Assembly: GCA_024811115.1 (NCBI GenBank)
Contig: JAKOGH010000030.1
Coordinates: forward strand, 167,964 to 231,963
Length of the DNA: 64,000 bases
Reading direction: 5' to 3'
Origin: Terana coerulea
Taxonomy: Eukaryota > Basidiomycota > Agaricomycetes > Polyporales > Phanerochaetaceae
Part shown: piece by piece, positions 1-12,752 of the stretch
Numbering within the stretch: position 1 is the first letter of the stretch
How the letters are laid out: each line of letters starts with the position of its first letter
Translations under genes and position numbers: made by a program
Notes under the pieces: model-generated
What the model was told of the DNA's origin: nothing
Seen by the model: the letters and a program-made list of their open reading frames with translations, nothing else
The model's database searches: none

Positions 1-685
1 GGCGAGCACCGACCGAGTGAGCGCCACGTTGATCCACACATCGCCACATCGATTTGAGCGCGAAAGACCTCGAAACACGGCACTTGAACCAAGAAACAGC
101 CCTCTGCAAGTGCGCCATTTTCGGAGTGACAGGTCGGTCTTGGGAGAGCCGACTAGGCCCGGGATGGCCATGAAGATGCGCCTGCTGTAGATGACAATCT
201 CGGCGGTGTGTGGTCGCAACGGTACAGCGCGCGAGCGTTCAGTTGACTGGAACACAGAACACTAGCCAACCCAACATATCAGTGAAGTCGCGCTTGAAGA
301 TGGTCGGCAAGCTCACCAGCCTTGAGTGCGTCTTGAGCGCATGATAGGGTGTGTTAATTCAAGTGTAACGGACGTATATAACATATGAAGCATGGAGACT
401 GATACCCATCAGTCTGGATAGTCTAGCAGGCGGGATGAGATGTAGACATCGACGACCGGTGCAGCACACGTCTGAGGCTGTTGCGCTCTAGAGTTACCTA
501 TCGGCCTAATCGGACTTCGACACCATCGTACCGAATCTCGGGACATTCCAATCCCATACGTGCATTATAGCGCGCAGCCGAGGCTCGCAAAGGATTCATA
601 CCCTACAGCCACAGTTACAAATGCAATGGGTACAAGAGCAAGCCTCTTCCGACTTGCCTGAGGCGAGCTGCAAGCAGCTCAGCGC
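1..685. other. No gene recognised
   Basis: Only short, biased open frames occur here and none carries a recognisable domain or a convincing splice pattern. The stretch lies downstream of the minus-strand secreted-protein gene that ends at 686, so part of it may be its 3' UTR or terminator region. Confidence 0.5.
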
Positions 686-1534
686 TCAGACGGACGCGAC
701 CAGGACTGCACCAATAAACCCAAGGAACATCAAAGACGACGCCGAGGTGGTCGTTTCAGCACCGTTGGACTTCTGTGGAGTGCTAGAAGCGGTGCTGGTC
801 GGCGAAGAAGTCGGGGATCCTGCCGCGCTAGACGTAGGGGTGGCACTTGCCGACGAAGATGCCGCTGCACCTCCCCCGTTCGACAGCGCTGCACTGGAGG
901 CGGTAGTCAGAGCCGGGGTCAGGGTAAACGATGACACAGGGGCTCCGGCCTCCGCGCATGATTGCTCAATCTCTGAAGGAGTATGATTGAGAAGCTCGCT
1001 CGCGTCGTGAAGTCAATCATACGTACGATCCAACTGCTCTTGGGAAAGAGCTTGGAAGGTTGCGTTCGTCGGAGCAAACAGAGGGATGAGGCAATCGCCG
1101 CAGGAGACAATATCTGCGAAGATGCTATTGGTGCATGAGCAGGATGCGCCGTTGTTGGTTATGTCCGCAGGAGAGTTCATGCAGCTCTGGAAAGCGAATG
1201 GAGATTAATCTTGGTTGTGCATCTGTTTTCTGAAGAGAACGCACCTCCAGGGTGTTCTCTACCGGCTGGCACAAGCTCGCGCACTATGCGTAGCTCACGA
1301 TTAGTCCCGAGGAAAGGTTGCCGAGATAGAAGTGACTTACATTTCCAAAACCTTGGCCATTAGGTAACATCATAATGATGGACGTTTGTCGAGCTTGCAG
1401 AACACCCCTCTGTATGTAGGCCCCGGAAATGACTGGTATTGAATGAGAAATTAACAAGTTAACCGGACGTTCCATGAAGTGGATGCTAGCTCACCTTGGG
1501 CTACGGCAAGCAGAATGATAACGGCTTGAAACAT
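686..1534 (-). CDS. Small secreted Cys- and Ser/Thr-rich protein, probable GPI anchor (paralogue A)
   Basis: A five-exon gene of roughly 195 residues. The start at 1534 was chosen because the first exon encodes a signal peptide (MFQAVIILLAVAQ) and ends in a GT donor exactly as in the paralogue at 12753. Exon 2 carries the family motif LQARQ...PNGQG. A later exon has a compact Cys cluster (SCMNS..., SCSCTN, VSCGDCLIPL), then SCAEAGAPVSS, a Ser/Thr/Ala-rich linker and a hydrophobic C-terminal tail (LMFLGFIGAVLVASV) of GPI-anchor type. The pattern signal peptide, Cys domain, Ser/Thr linker and hydrophobic tail suggests a cell-surface protein. The family resembles unnamed GPI-type proteins common in Agaricomycetes; no biochemical role is known to me. 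Exon borders were read by eye. Confidence 0.75.
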
Positions 1535-1651
1535 TGCTCAACAATGCCGGTGAATGTTCAAAAGGGAGTTATGAAGGATGTCTGAAGTCCGGCGACAGAG
1601 AGATAGAAGAAGTTGTGAGTCCTGCCACGGCTCTACCCCAATCCCATATCT

Positions 1652-1663
1652 CTATATATATAC
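1652..1663 (-). promoter_or_regulatory. TATA box of paralogue A
   Basis: On the minus strand this reads TATATATAGA, about 120 nt upstream of the start codon at 1534, a normal distance for a fungal TATA element. No other plausible use is seen. Confidence 0.5.
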
Positions 1664-3018
1664 TGCAGGAGGGTGTGAATGCTGTCACTTAAAGCGACAA
1701 AGAAATGGGATGTTGCCAATGTCAAGCGATTACAATGCATCACGCCCACTGAGAGTAAGTGAGTATGTATCGTTGTCTGTTACGAAGGAACTGGCAACTG
1801 ACATCGCTGTCTGACTTGTTCACAACCAGGAGTTTCAAGGTGACGGTCGGAGATTATCGCGTTTGAAGGCATCCAAGCATCATAACCGTGTTACGCCCAA
1901 GCCACTTACTTCCTGCTTGGACAGTAGGCTACACCTATCAAGCTTGAGTGTCAGCTATTAACTAGTTAACTAGTCACCGACTGAAAGGGGATCTGACTTA
2001 CGATATTTGACCGAGCATGTACACTTGTCCCAGGCTGACTGAATGACTGACACTTCAGATATCCATGTTGCGTATCTGTACATCCTGAGTGATCTCTACA
2101 GCTCCTAAAGTTCTGCGATGTGCCGTAGGAGGCTGTCCACTGGGCATGCAGTGGGAAGTGACCGATGATTAATTCTCCCCCCCCCCTCTGGGCAAGGGTC
2201 GTGACACGCATAGTACTGCAGCAATGTTTTGGATAGATGTATTTGATGGCAACAAGCTACGCATAGATGTCCAACTTGTAGGGCGGGCTGCGATGTTCAA
2301 TCCGCTCCTGGACTAATGTCCTTGCTGTAATGTCGATATAGTCATTCATAATATGTAGACATGAAAGAAGGGCCCCCGCACCGCTTATTGAGTACATGAA
2401 TAGCGGCAAGCTCGTTGCTTAGAGCCATCTACGGAGAATGCGTCTGCGTCCTGCTTCAATCATTATCCAACTCCGGGGTGGTATCGAGCCGCGTTGTGTG
2501 TAAGACTGTGATTGGAAACGCATGATTGCACTAATGTTTGCGACAGCGGAGGTCCATATGCCTTGCCTTCTGGCTTCCGCCATCTACTTACAATGCCATC
2601 TACAACAAATCCCCGCTGCACACTTGTTTTCTGCGTGAAGGTTAAATCAGGTTAAAGCAAGATTGAACGTTGAAGCTTTGAAGTTGCAGCGGGCTCGGAC
2701 GAAGTCCTGGTCTCGACCATCGGTAACACCGGGCCGGCCGGACTGCTTTATATAATCTCGGCTTCAGGCGTCTACTGAGGCTTGCCTTGAAAGTTGAGGG
2801 TGGTCGACGGAGGTCGACACTGTCCACGACCATGTCCGCAATAACAGACCTTTCAGTTTACCTGCAAAGTGAAGTCCCAAGGAACATCCAAGGGAGGACC
2901 ATCCAAGGGACCTCCATAAATATTCTTGCTCAGACTGGCGACATCATCCAATATCATCTGTACATGGTCTGTTGTACAAGTATATATATTCCTTCTTGAC
3001 TGCTACAGTTTACATTAT
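1664..3018. other. Intergenic, no gene recognised
   Basis: No coding region is supported. Visible landmarks are a 14-bp palindrome ACTAGTTAACTAGT at 1961-1974, a C run near 2177-2186, and a TATA-like TTTATATAAT near 2747-2757. The last is followed by a 55-codon open frame starting near 2832 that has no recognisable homology and is not called. Confidence 0.45.
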
Positions 3019-4129
3019 TCACCACTTCTCATGCGCAGGACGCACTGTTAACTGGCATCAACACCACATAATGCCAGAAAACTGCTGTTTACGCACGGTC
3101 AAGCTCCCAAGTCCAGGAGGATCGATCTTGGTTTACGAGGTATAGGTACGACTAGACACTGACTTTAGCGCAAAGAGAGAACACATAGGCCGGAACGTAC
3201 CTGAGCAATGCTCTCCGGGCTCAATCTGACATCCTCGTTCTGCCTCCACTGGTCGTCGCCCGGATGTAAATTGCTGGATGTCCTGTCGGTGACGATAACG
3301 CCGTCAATGATGGTCTAGGACGTTTGCTATGAGACTTAGATCCAACGGAGGAGTACAAGGATACATACGTGAGCCACCTAATTTACAAATGAGCTTAGTG
3401 ACTGTAGGCAGGCTAACAGTACCACACAGTGCTTACGTGAATATTCTCCTTGCCGAACTCCTTCGCCAAGGACTGGCTCAAGGCCCTCAACGCGAACTTG
3501 CCCGCCGCGAACGCGCTCGTGTACACGTTGCCCCTGATGCTCGCCGTCGCCCCCGTGAACAGCAACGTCCCGCGCCGCCCGAGGTTGTCGATCTCGTTCT
3601 TCTGGAACGTCAGGATTGCCTGGCGCGAGAATGCGAAGGGAGCCGTGACGTTGGCCTCGACCGAGCCAGCCACATCCTCCTCAGTGACGTTCAGGAAGGT
3701 CTTGAATGCACCGCCGCTCGTGTTCCACAGCGCAACACGGATCTCGGCGGGCTCGGGTGACTGCCATTTGTGCCCATTGATAGTGTCGAAGACGTTGAGC
3801 ACCGTCTTGTATGAGTAGTCATTTACGTGGAACGCGGCGGCCTCTCCGCCTGACGAGTTGATCTCTTCGGTGAATTTGTTCAGGTACTCCGCGTTGCGTG
3901 CAATTAGAGCGACTCTATAGCCATTCTTTGCAAACAAACGTCTATGCATTCCTGTGAGCTGCTACCATAACGCGGGCCTCGGCAGTGCACGTACGCAGTG
4001 TGACCTCCAGTTCCTGAAAATAGCGTCGATGAGTGTGTCAGACCTACGGCTTGTGCACACCTGCCAAGAGTTTGGCTCACCGGTGCCATTGCCTACACCC
4101 GCAATAACAAATACTGGATGAGCAGACAT
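3019..4129 (-). CDS. Short-chain dehydrogenase/reductase-like protein, copy 1
   Basis: A seven-exon gene of about 265 residues with a Rossmann NAD(P)-binding fold. Exon 1 gives MSAHPVFVIAGVGNGTG and the next exon completes the dinucleotide loop with TGG. A large exon follows with RLFAKNGYRVALIARN, the LLFTGATAS strand and AGKFALRALSQSLAKEFGKENIHV. Short exons then give VAH, TIIDGVIVTD, YLYLVNQDRSSWTWEL and the end LRPAHEKW. The start at 4129 matches both paralogues. The catalytic Tyr of classical SDRs (YxxxK) is Phe here (FAAGK) while Lys is kept, so the redox chemistry is uncertain. It is separated by 15 kb from copies 2 and 3, which share every intron position. Probably cytosolic; substrate unknown. 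Confidence 0.88.
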
Positions 4130-4198
4130 GAGCTAATGGTTAGTTGAGACAGGTAGTGAAAGACAGGGATCTGGGGTCCGACGCCCCATTGTGCCTCC

Positions 4199-4308
4199 TT
4201 TATATAACAAACGCTGCAGGCACGGGCACGCGACATTCGAAACCTGTCTGAGGTTTCTGCTCGGTCAGCAAAGGCGGCAACTCTATCCGCAGAGCTGTTT
4301 GGTCAGCA
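4199..4308 (-). promoter_or_regulatory. Promoter of SDR copy 1: TATA box plus shared upstream block
   Basis: On the minus strand a TATA element (TTATATAAA, 4199-4207) sits about 70 nt before the start codon. Further upstream (about 4236-4308) lies a block that recurs in the same place before SDR copies 2 and 3. It contains a TGAGGTTT-like word, two GTCAGC or GGTCAGC words and GCGGCAA. The conservation suggests a common regulatory input. Confidence 0.5.
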
Positions 4309-4630
4309 TGAAGGACCAGCCCGCTGAGAATTATCACCGATAGCATGGGATAGTGTGAGCATTGCAACATCTTGCGGTGAACGCATGTGCTAATCGCTAC
4401 ATGCTCAGTGGCACATGACCCCTATTGCGAAACAGAATATAATGGTTCGATAATGGTCATTATGGTCGTGATATTGAGCTACGAGATACAACGCAGAAGT
4501 GCCAATCATGTGCGATATGATACAGATGCTTTGTCCTACGGGGTTCGAGGAAGGTATACAATGTGAGGTAGCAATGCATTGGGGCGCGCGACATTTCTGT
4601 TGTTGCAACTGGATTAGTAAGAGTAACACG

Positions 4631-7600
4631 TCACAGCACGCTAGGTAGCTGTCTATAGTCGCTGGGAATCTTAGTGTCGTCCTGTGGTTTCGACCATTTG
4701 TCTACACGCGAGAGCGGGTTAATGTTGAGGGATCATGCGTACAAAGGAATAGTGTGACGTACCTGGACATGAAACGAAGTAGCTCTCCATGGCATTGACA
4801 AAGCGTTCTTGATATTCGTGTGGGGGAATCACCGTGACCTCCTTGCCAGATTGCAGGTTTTGCTTCGCCTTGTACTCAAGCGTCTTAGCAAAGGTGTAGC
4901 TGCCTGTACAGAACTCTATTAGGAATGCCCATGATGAAGACGCTTGGAGGCAACAGACCTATCGTATCGACAAGACCACAGACTATCTGCTTCTGTTCCT
5001 CGTCGATGCCTACCAGGAGGCTAAGAGAACCATTAAAGCGACGATGCATGCGGATAAGCGAAGACAGTAACGTACGAATAATCCATGATGTTGCTCTTGG
5101 CGAGGAACTCGCAGTCGGCCTTAATAGCCTCCTGAAGTACCACCTTTGAATATGGCTGTACCAGAGTTAACGTCCGCTGTTGACCTGCATCACACCGTCA
5201 GTCATCTATAAACACTCATTGGATTGATATTACCTTCTATCCAATCCCCGTCAAAGAGCGTTTTCGACCCAGAAGAGCTACTTGCGGCTTTGACCTTGCG
5301 GCCTTGGATTCCCTTCAAATCAAAAGTCTTCACGATCTCCTGCTTGTAGAAGAGATTTTCCATCACAAGCAGATCCGCTTTCGCCTGCGTTGCTCCAGTT
5401 TCCAAGTTCTTGATCTCCACCGTGTAGAACCCGAGCAGCTTCGCGAGAACGGTGGGCTTGCTGATAGTCGCGTCCATATATCGGAAATACGCAGGGCCAA
5501 GTTCGATCAAGACGTGTCTGCGACGAACATTTAGCACCTCGCATGGGCAATTGGTCGCGCGGACTACACTCACAGATCCGCAACGTTCCACGCGTTGACC
5601 AATGTCTTAATAATGAATTGGTTATCCGTCGTCTTCCAGAAATTCGACTTGCTCTTCCCGCCCTCCGCCAGCCAATTCTTACTCCTCGAGAGGCTGTGCA
5701 AGAACGAGTCGTCGATGCCACAGCGCTTGCGCAGGGCGTCGAACTGCTTCGCGTAGTACACCGTGCAGCTGAACTTTAGCCGCTTCCCAATCGTCCAGTC
5801 GTACTTGATATGCGGGCGGTCGTCGATGGCGGGGAGCCGCCAGCGGACAGCAGCGCGTGATGGTGCTTCGCGGGCAGCTGTGGCACGCCTACGGGCCTCA
5901 ACATGTATCTGAGAGCGGATGATAGTGTGGTGGTGAAGGCCCCCGTTACGCCGGACGCTGTCGGCGTGGTCGCCTCGGAGGGCGTAGGAGGCACAGACGA
6001 CGTCTCGCGACCTTCCTTCGGCGGCGGTGCAGGGGAACACTTAGTTGACTGCTGGTGCTTTGGTCCCTAATTGTACTAGCGTCGCTGTCCGAGGATATGA
6101 TAGACGAGGCCTTGCCCCTACGAATGTTGGTCTCCACAAACGCAGAACTCGACGTCGTACGGTTGTCGGAGGACGAGCTACGAGTTGTCCCAGACGTCGG
6201 CGTGTCTGTTACTGCCTCCAAGTCTTGAAGCACCTTGTCCATCTGGTCGCTAGACCCCAACGTAAGCTGCCCATCCGCGGCCTGTTTCGAGATGGCGACA
6301 TCGGGCTTGGCCCACGCAGACGGCGGCACGGCCAAGTTCATTCCAGACACAGGAGAAGAGAGTTTGGAGGAAGATCCCGAAAGCCCAGTTGACTCGGCGA
6401 GGATCTTCTGACGCAGTACGTCGGGAATGCCCATCTTGAGGATCGAGGTCGGATCGCGCGGATGCTCCCTGCGGCTGATCACTGCTGAACATGTCTCTGG
6501 CTCGTGCCAGATGACGTCCTCCTTGTCAGGGTCGGGCACCGGGTCCGCCGAGCCAAACCATTTCGACGAAGCTTTCTTGCTGAAGCTGTCTTTGTTGAAA
6601 AATGACGGTCGGGTCACGTCTGGCGTCGGTGGTGGGACGGACGGTATTTGCGTAGGCCGGATGACTGCCATGTTGGCGAGCTCCTTACTATAGTCCAAAG
6701 AGCTTCATGCAGAACGTGCGTCAGCATCTTCCGGGTAGCCCGCTCGCAGACGCGTACCTCAAAGTAAATGCAATGATACTGCCCCAGTCGTCTTCCCGCA
6801 CAATCACATTTCCACCTGGAACTGCGTGACATCTACTCCGCCACCACTCCGGCTCGTTCTGCGCCATCGCCTCCGGTACTGTTAGCTTACCAGATGTATG
6901 CTTCTTCTCCCAAGCCGTCAAACGCTTTGTCGCGCCCCGAGCAGCGGTGATGAAGGACCTCCTGATGTCATTCAAGTTCGTGTCAGGCGTCTGCGACAGC
7001 TCCGTGTACAGGTTCTGCTCTGTCCGTTGGAATGTATGCCGCATGTTAGTCAACAACGACAGCGAGCCTTGTTCAGACGACGATGTAGAAGAGATGGCAG
7101 AGGGTGTCTGAATCGGCTGGTCGTCGAGTGTGGAAGGAAGGCTGCCGTTGGGCTGCTTAGTAGGGAAGGGATACGATCCCCCGAGATAACCTTTGTCTGG
7201 AGTTTTCGGGAGACCGCTGTGTGTGGCCACCTTGGGGAAAGGGTATGCTCGACTCGCAGAACTGTTTACGGGCGTGCTCGGCGAATTTGGCGGCAGGGGA
7301 GGCAGCTTTGACGGCACGCCCTTTGGCGTGGCCAGGCCGTCTTCGTCGAACGTATCATAAGCGTCATCGGCAGACGGTAAACGAGGCAGGGACTTGTGGT
7401 ACGTCGGTGTATGCTCTGTCGCGAAGTTCCCTTCTAGAGTATCCATCTGTTCCGAGAGCACCTGCCAGAACCGCATGATTTCCTCCGTAGCTTACGCCTA
7501 TCGGCGTCCACTACGTTCGGATCCTCTTCAATATGCTCATCCTCGTCATTTCGCGAACGTAGAAGCTGTAATCGTGGTACGCGGACCTCGTAAATGTCGC

Positions 7601-9886
7601 CCACTGAGGACAGCGAAAATGAAACCGTGTGGCCTTTGATCGAGAAATGTCGGACGATGTTCAGTCTGGAGCGAGGCAAGGGGCTGTCGGCTGTCGGCCA
7701 CGGCTTCGCTGGCGGGGTTGTATGGGGACACAAGGACGGTGAAAGGGTGCAGAGCTGCGTGGAATACACCAGTAGCTCCAAGTACTTCGCGAACGAGATC
7801 AGGCTGCGCTTGCATAGACAAGATTATGAGCGCAGCTCAGAATGCAGGCATGTCACTTACTAGGCACCATCGTGCATCCTGCCCTTGCCGACTGCTTCCC
7901 ACAAACACTGCAAGTCTCCCAGACCTCAGGAAGCTCCTCGTCGCCTTCAACATCCTTCTCAAACGTCGGGTTATTGCTAGTATGCACTAGTATCCGTATA
8001 GTCTCGTGCGTATATCGCAGCTCATGCTCTCCTTTCTTGAACGAGCACCCTGGTTCGTCGCAAGCCTCCTCTGCATGCGAGCAGATCCTCGTCACCGCCT
8101 CGCCTAGAGTCTTGTCCACTCCGCTACCACGCGAGTAGTACCGGAAGGTAACCCATCTCCTGCGCTTTCCGCAAAGCAATGCTTTTGGCGGTGCAACCAC
8201 CGAGGCTGTGGAGGTTAGCGAGGCTTGCGACGATTCAGGCGTACTCGGTCGTGATGGTAGCGCAGAATTCGGGATATACTCAGAGTAGAGCACCGAAAAG
8301 GACTGGTGTCGAACGAATCCTGCCGTGTCGGCCATCCCGGCCCCACAAGCGTGTTTCCCTTCCCATCCGAGCAGCCCAGAGAGCGCAGCTTTCTCGTCGC
8401 CGCCGAGCCGTAGGTCTGGATCGCTCTTTTCCCGACGCGCAAGCTTCACCAAAGGACCTGGGGGTTCAAACGTCACGCCTACGCTTGTCGAGAGCATGTT
8501 CCTAGCCTTCTCGATACGACTTAGAGCAGCTGAGAAGGGCCGTTCTACCGTTTCAAACGGCTCCTGGGCTTTGGCAGCGGGTTGCAGGAAATACGGTCTA
8601 TAGTCTGATATGAAAGAAAACCGACGAGGGCGCGGTGCGGCAGGACTCTCGAGAGCGATGCGCGGGGCAGGTGAGCGGTCTTGGCTGTGCGGCTTCTTGG
8701 CTAGGGGTAGCTCAAGGGACCCTCGACGCACGGGTGCAGCACGGTGGAGGAGGTTGTCTGTCTTCTTCGAGAATAAAGCCCAGAGACCCATGCCAGACTC
8801 GCGTCGACTTGACTTCTTCACGTGTCCGGTGCTGAGTGCCCGAGCCACAGGTCCAGTCGCGGACGTGTCTCCTGGAGTAGAGGTAGGACCCAGTGAAGGC
8901 TTCGGGTAACGTAACGGTGCTTGTAAGTCCGCGAGCAATGATTGCTCGAGCAGTATCGAGAGATACGAGAACACGGACAGACGGAGGACCTTGACGAACG
9001 ACGCGTGTTGCATATCCGTCGAGGCACCCCTAAATGAGAACTTTCCGCCGACCACTTGGAGTGGTATCTCGCCAGTCCACGGTCGAGCTATGAAAGTTGT
9101 GGTCATATGCTCCTTAAAGCGCAGATGAATCAACTTACGGTTCCATGAATCCAGTCCATACAGCACAGCACCATGCTCATCGTCTTTCGCCTCCTCGTCT
9201 TCCGGTAGCGCGAACACATTCGGGGTGAAGGTGCATCCAAATTGTGACCGCGGAAATTCGTATTCATCTTCATCTTCTTGATGAATATACGAGGGGCCTG
9301 GAGGAGATACGGTCAACAGTAGATGTTTTGCGGTGGGTTTGGGTGTCGGTGAGATGGGATGCGCAAGCTCTGCTCGCAAGCTTTGAAAGCATTCCCGTAG
9401 AGTCGGCGATAGAGTCGGTGCAGGCTGAAGTAGTGGGGCAACGATCTTCTCTTTAGCTGTTTGGCGACCTAACGTGAAGTAGCCTGTTTCCTCTGCGTTC
9501 GCGGGCGCACCTTTGCTCTTCGTGGTGTTCCCCTCGTCCTTCCGCGCGACCGCAGTGTCCGGGCTCTGGATATTCTTCTCTCTCTCCTTCTCCTGCTCTG
9601 CCTTCTCGTACAGCCTCCGCGTTCTCGTCCGTCTGAATCCAACTAACCACCCGCCGAGCGAAATACGTTCTCCGAGTTCCGCAAGCCCATGCTCCAGCGC
9701 AGTTGCCCATTCCTCCCACTCGTTCTCCGGAACCACCTGTTTGGACTCTTGGAGCGCATGAAGGATAAGCTTACGAAGATGCGCCTGAGCATCTATGGTC
9801 AGCGTTGCCCAGTTCACAGTCGAGTGGATATGTTTGAGGCCGCGGTGTGTCCTGCTTTGCGGCAGGTCAGGTAGCGGTTTGTCCAT
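4631..9886 (-). CDS. FAB1: Fab1/PIKfyve-type phosphatidylinositol-3-phosphate 5-kinase
   Basis: Phosphorylates PI3P to PI(3,5)P2 on vacuole/endosome membranes. The gene has many introns and encodes roughly 1,500 residues. The first large exon (9886 to about 7870) carries the conserved cysteine-rich (CCR) region, with CTFTPNVFALP, WTGEIPLQ and a CxxC pair (CSVCG) near its end, continuing to SFAKYLELLVYS. A long low-complexity linker follows. The C-terminal PIPK kinase domain shows GGKSKSNFWKT, VMENLFY, the FDLKG lipid-kinase loop, NIMDYSLLVGID and GLVDTIGSYTF, ending ...QLPSVL at 4631. The start at 9886 (MDKPLPDLP) is preferred; an in-frame ATG at 9919 adds 11 residues. No FYVE zinc finger and no TCP-1/Cpn60 domain are encoded upstream, unlike yeast Fab1. 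This may be the lineage's architecture or a split gene. Confidence 0.85.
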
Positions 9887-10353
9887 CCTCCTGGAACATG
9901 TACAGGCTGGTGCTGGCAACCTTCAGAGAGTGAAGATTATTGAATGAAAGGTGGTGCAATAGTGTTCAGTGCGTCATTGAGCGTGAAGCGAGGTGGTGGT
10001 AGGGTGCCAAAAGAGGGAGGTATGTATCACGTTCTTCTCGGAGCACCGAACCAACAATCCAGCATGTCGCCGGCATTCGCAGCGCAGAGCAAAGCCGACT
10101 AGAACTTAAGATATGAGTCGGCAGAGAGGCAGGGAAGCAGGACGTTCAGGGTAGACATGACGATAGACCAGAGTTGGCACTTGCACACACGTTCATAGCT
10201 AAAAGAGCTCGATGACCTCATCATCCGAAGATTCTCATATCAATACTGGACGAAATGTTGAACGTAGAGACAATGCAGATAAAATACGTAAGATTGCATA
10301 GCGCAGCGTCATGGCGTGCAAGCACCGCGGCGTCACATTACAAGGAGAGGTCC

Positions 10354-11384
10354 TTACATTTCGCCGCATTCTGCACAGGAGTATTCAGTGAGGGTTCACC
10401 ATCTCACGACGCTTGAATATACTCACCGACGATCTTCACGGCAAGTTTTGGCCTGTTGTTTGGCCCTGTCGGAACGTTCTCGATCTTCCGGAGGGTGAGC
10501 ATACCGTCGATGACTTTCCCAAAGACGACGTGCTTTCCGTCAAGAAAGTCGCATTTCGCGGTGGTTATGAAAAACTGGGCGTAGAAAGATGAGTAAAACA
10601 CTGTCATCAATCATATTTGCAATGCAAGCTCACTTGGCATCCGTTGGTATTAGGCCCAGAGTTCGCCTGATAGTCAGTTGTCAAACTGAAGACAAGGTTT
10701 GCCATGTATGCGCACGTACCATTGAAAGCAACCCAGGCCCCGTGTGCTTCTCCTAAGAAATTCTCATCCTACAGATCCCATAAATGATCGTGCAACACCC
10801 CGGTGTCCAGTGTAGAAACTTACGGGGAACTTGTCTCCATAAATTGAGAACGACCCTGTGCCATCGCTTTTGATGAAGTCACCACCTGTAGCGGAAGGTC
10901 AGTAGATCAGAAGGGGCGAGAGATTCATGGCAACAGCATACCTTGGCACATGAAGTTTGGTACTCTGAATTGGATAGTCATTTCTCTTGTCAGCTTGCAG
11001 ATGCAACAGAGTGCTTGCGCACTCACACTCTACATAGATCTTGGTCAGTAAGCACACGGAATAAAAGCATATAATGGTACGCTTACCTGTGGAAAATGGC
11101 ATTCTTGTATCCCTGCGGTCGCGAGTTTACTCTAAGCAAAGGTCAGCACCGACCTCCGTTCCATCAAAGAGATTGTGTATACCTGTATTCCCCAGTGCAC
11201 AGCTGACGGAAGTTCTCTGCAGTCCTGAGAGTTACCTAAAGCGTCAGACTGGTATTCAAAATGAGCGCGTACGAACCTACTTGGGTGCGATGTCGCTGAA
11301 GAGTTCTATCTTCATACGGCCTGCGGGGGTCTCTCCGATGTTGACGTCGAAAAATACGACAGGACGCGTAGTTGAGGTGGACAT
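10354..11384 (-). CDS. Cyclophilin H-type peptidyl-prolyl cis-trans isomerase
   Basis: Catalyses proline isomerisation. The H-type cyclophilins are partners of the U4/U6 snRNP protein Prp4 in the spliceosome. At least seven exons are visible: the start ([17 protein letters not shown], 11384), [61 protein letters not shown] and [16 protein letters not shown]. An intron splits the last residues, and splicing gives the end VECGEM at 10354, which is diagnostic of the CypH group. Catalytic-site residues of cyclophilins (F of FMCQGGDF, QFFI) are present. Length is normal. It sits head to tail behind Fab1 with no sign of co-regulation. Confidence 0.9.
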
Positions 11385-12752
11385 AGTGCCTGAACGATAC
11401 GCAGATGACAGTAAGAAATGAGTTGCTAGCGGCTTGTACCGTGTTGTAAGATGGATTGTAGTGGAAGCTGGACAAGTTCGGATCCGTTCAGCCAGGGCTA
11501 CGCGCGCTTACATGGCTCAGACGCCCTTGGAAAGGCGCGCACGCTCGGCTATGTCCGAACTCCGAGGCCCTTTCATTCTCTTTCGTTCTGCTGTACTGTA
11601 CCCTGCGCTCGTTCTTAATTGTCTTTCATGCGGCATGCTTATCTACCTCCGCAGACACTCATCTCCGAGTCCGCGTACGCTGAAGTACCACTTGCAGTCT
11701 GCAAACTACATGACTTAATTTAACTAAGCCCTACGGTACGCTGAGCTTAGGTACATAAGCTCTCTGAACCTGCAAATGAATTGATTTGGCTAACTGTACG
11801 CTTTTACCTTTAAAACACGAACTTGAATCTCACTAACACGGGCATCCGATATTCGTGGGAGGAATACACAACGACAAGCCATTTTGCTGTCACTCGTGTG
11901 TCTTGACATTCGCTCGCTTAGTGCGCACAGAAGTCCCTTGGTCGCTGAATAGATCATAGCCACGACTATCCACGGTCTCATGCCCTAGAACCGTACGATG
12001 CTGTGCTAGTATCAACTTTTCAGCGCCACATGAGTTCGCAACGACATATCAGCTGGCTTCAACTCAGTTTTAATACGCCGCCTTGTCCTCACGGAGAATG
12101 AATTCAGACCTGTCAAATCCCCAGGCAAGCACAGAACCTTGATATGCTCAGCCGAGCCCTCGACCACCCCCAGGTCCAGGTGGGTGCTGCATCGTTGTTG
12201 TCCGCACACTTAATGGCTCATCGGTAGCCGTCCGCACGCACGCGTTTGTGGCTGAATATATGCGCATTAATATTGAACTCACTGGCACATCGGATATCAT
12301 TAGAGAAGAGCAACTCCCGCCGATCGTTTTCCCAGTCCGATCAGTGGCCCCGACAACGACCGTGCCAGTGGTCGCTGACCGTAATCGCTTTGCGATTGCC
12401 CCGCTGTCAAACCTTCACTTTCATCCAGGGTCGCTAAGTGAGCGTGAAGTCAACGTGAGCCCCTGGGTTGTATGCGTCAATTCGTACTTACCGTTTCTGG
12501 ATCTGCGTATCTGTGGCTTTCAGGTACCATTTGATACATGACCGCTTGAGGCTGTCGCAATTGCGTTCGATGTGACATTTGTTCTCATCCGTCGCGGCTG
12601 TAGGGCGCCGCAGTGTCCAACAGGTTCGTGCAATGTTTGCTGACATGAAACTGAACCTTCGCTGTTACAGCATAAATTCGCGGTGAGGGCATGATGGGAA
12701 GGGGCAAGGCCCCCAGTTTCCACTCTTCAGACGTGCTCGAACGTTACTTCCG
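11385..12752. other. Intergenic, no gene recognised
   Basis: About 1.4 kb lies between two divergently transcribed genes (cyclophilin H on minus, secreted protein B on plus). Open frames here are short and lack domains or splice support. It probably holds both promoters. Confidence 0.5.

Noticed and set aside
2832..2999. Short frame behind a TATA-like TTTATATAAT
   Set aside because: 55 codons, no domain, ends in low-complexity sequence; the promoter-like word alone is not enough.
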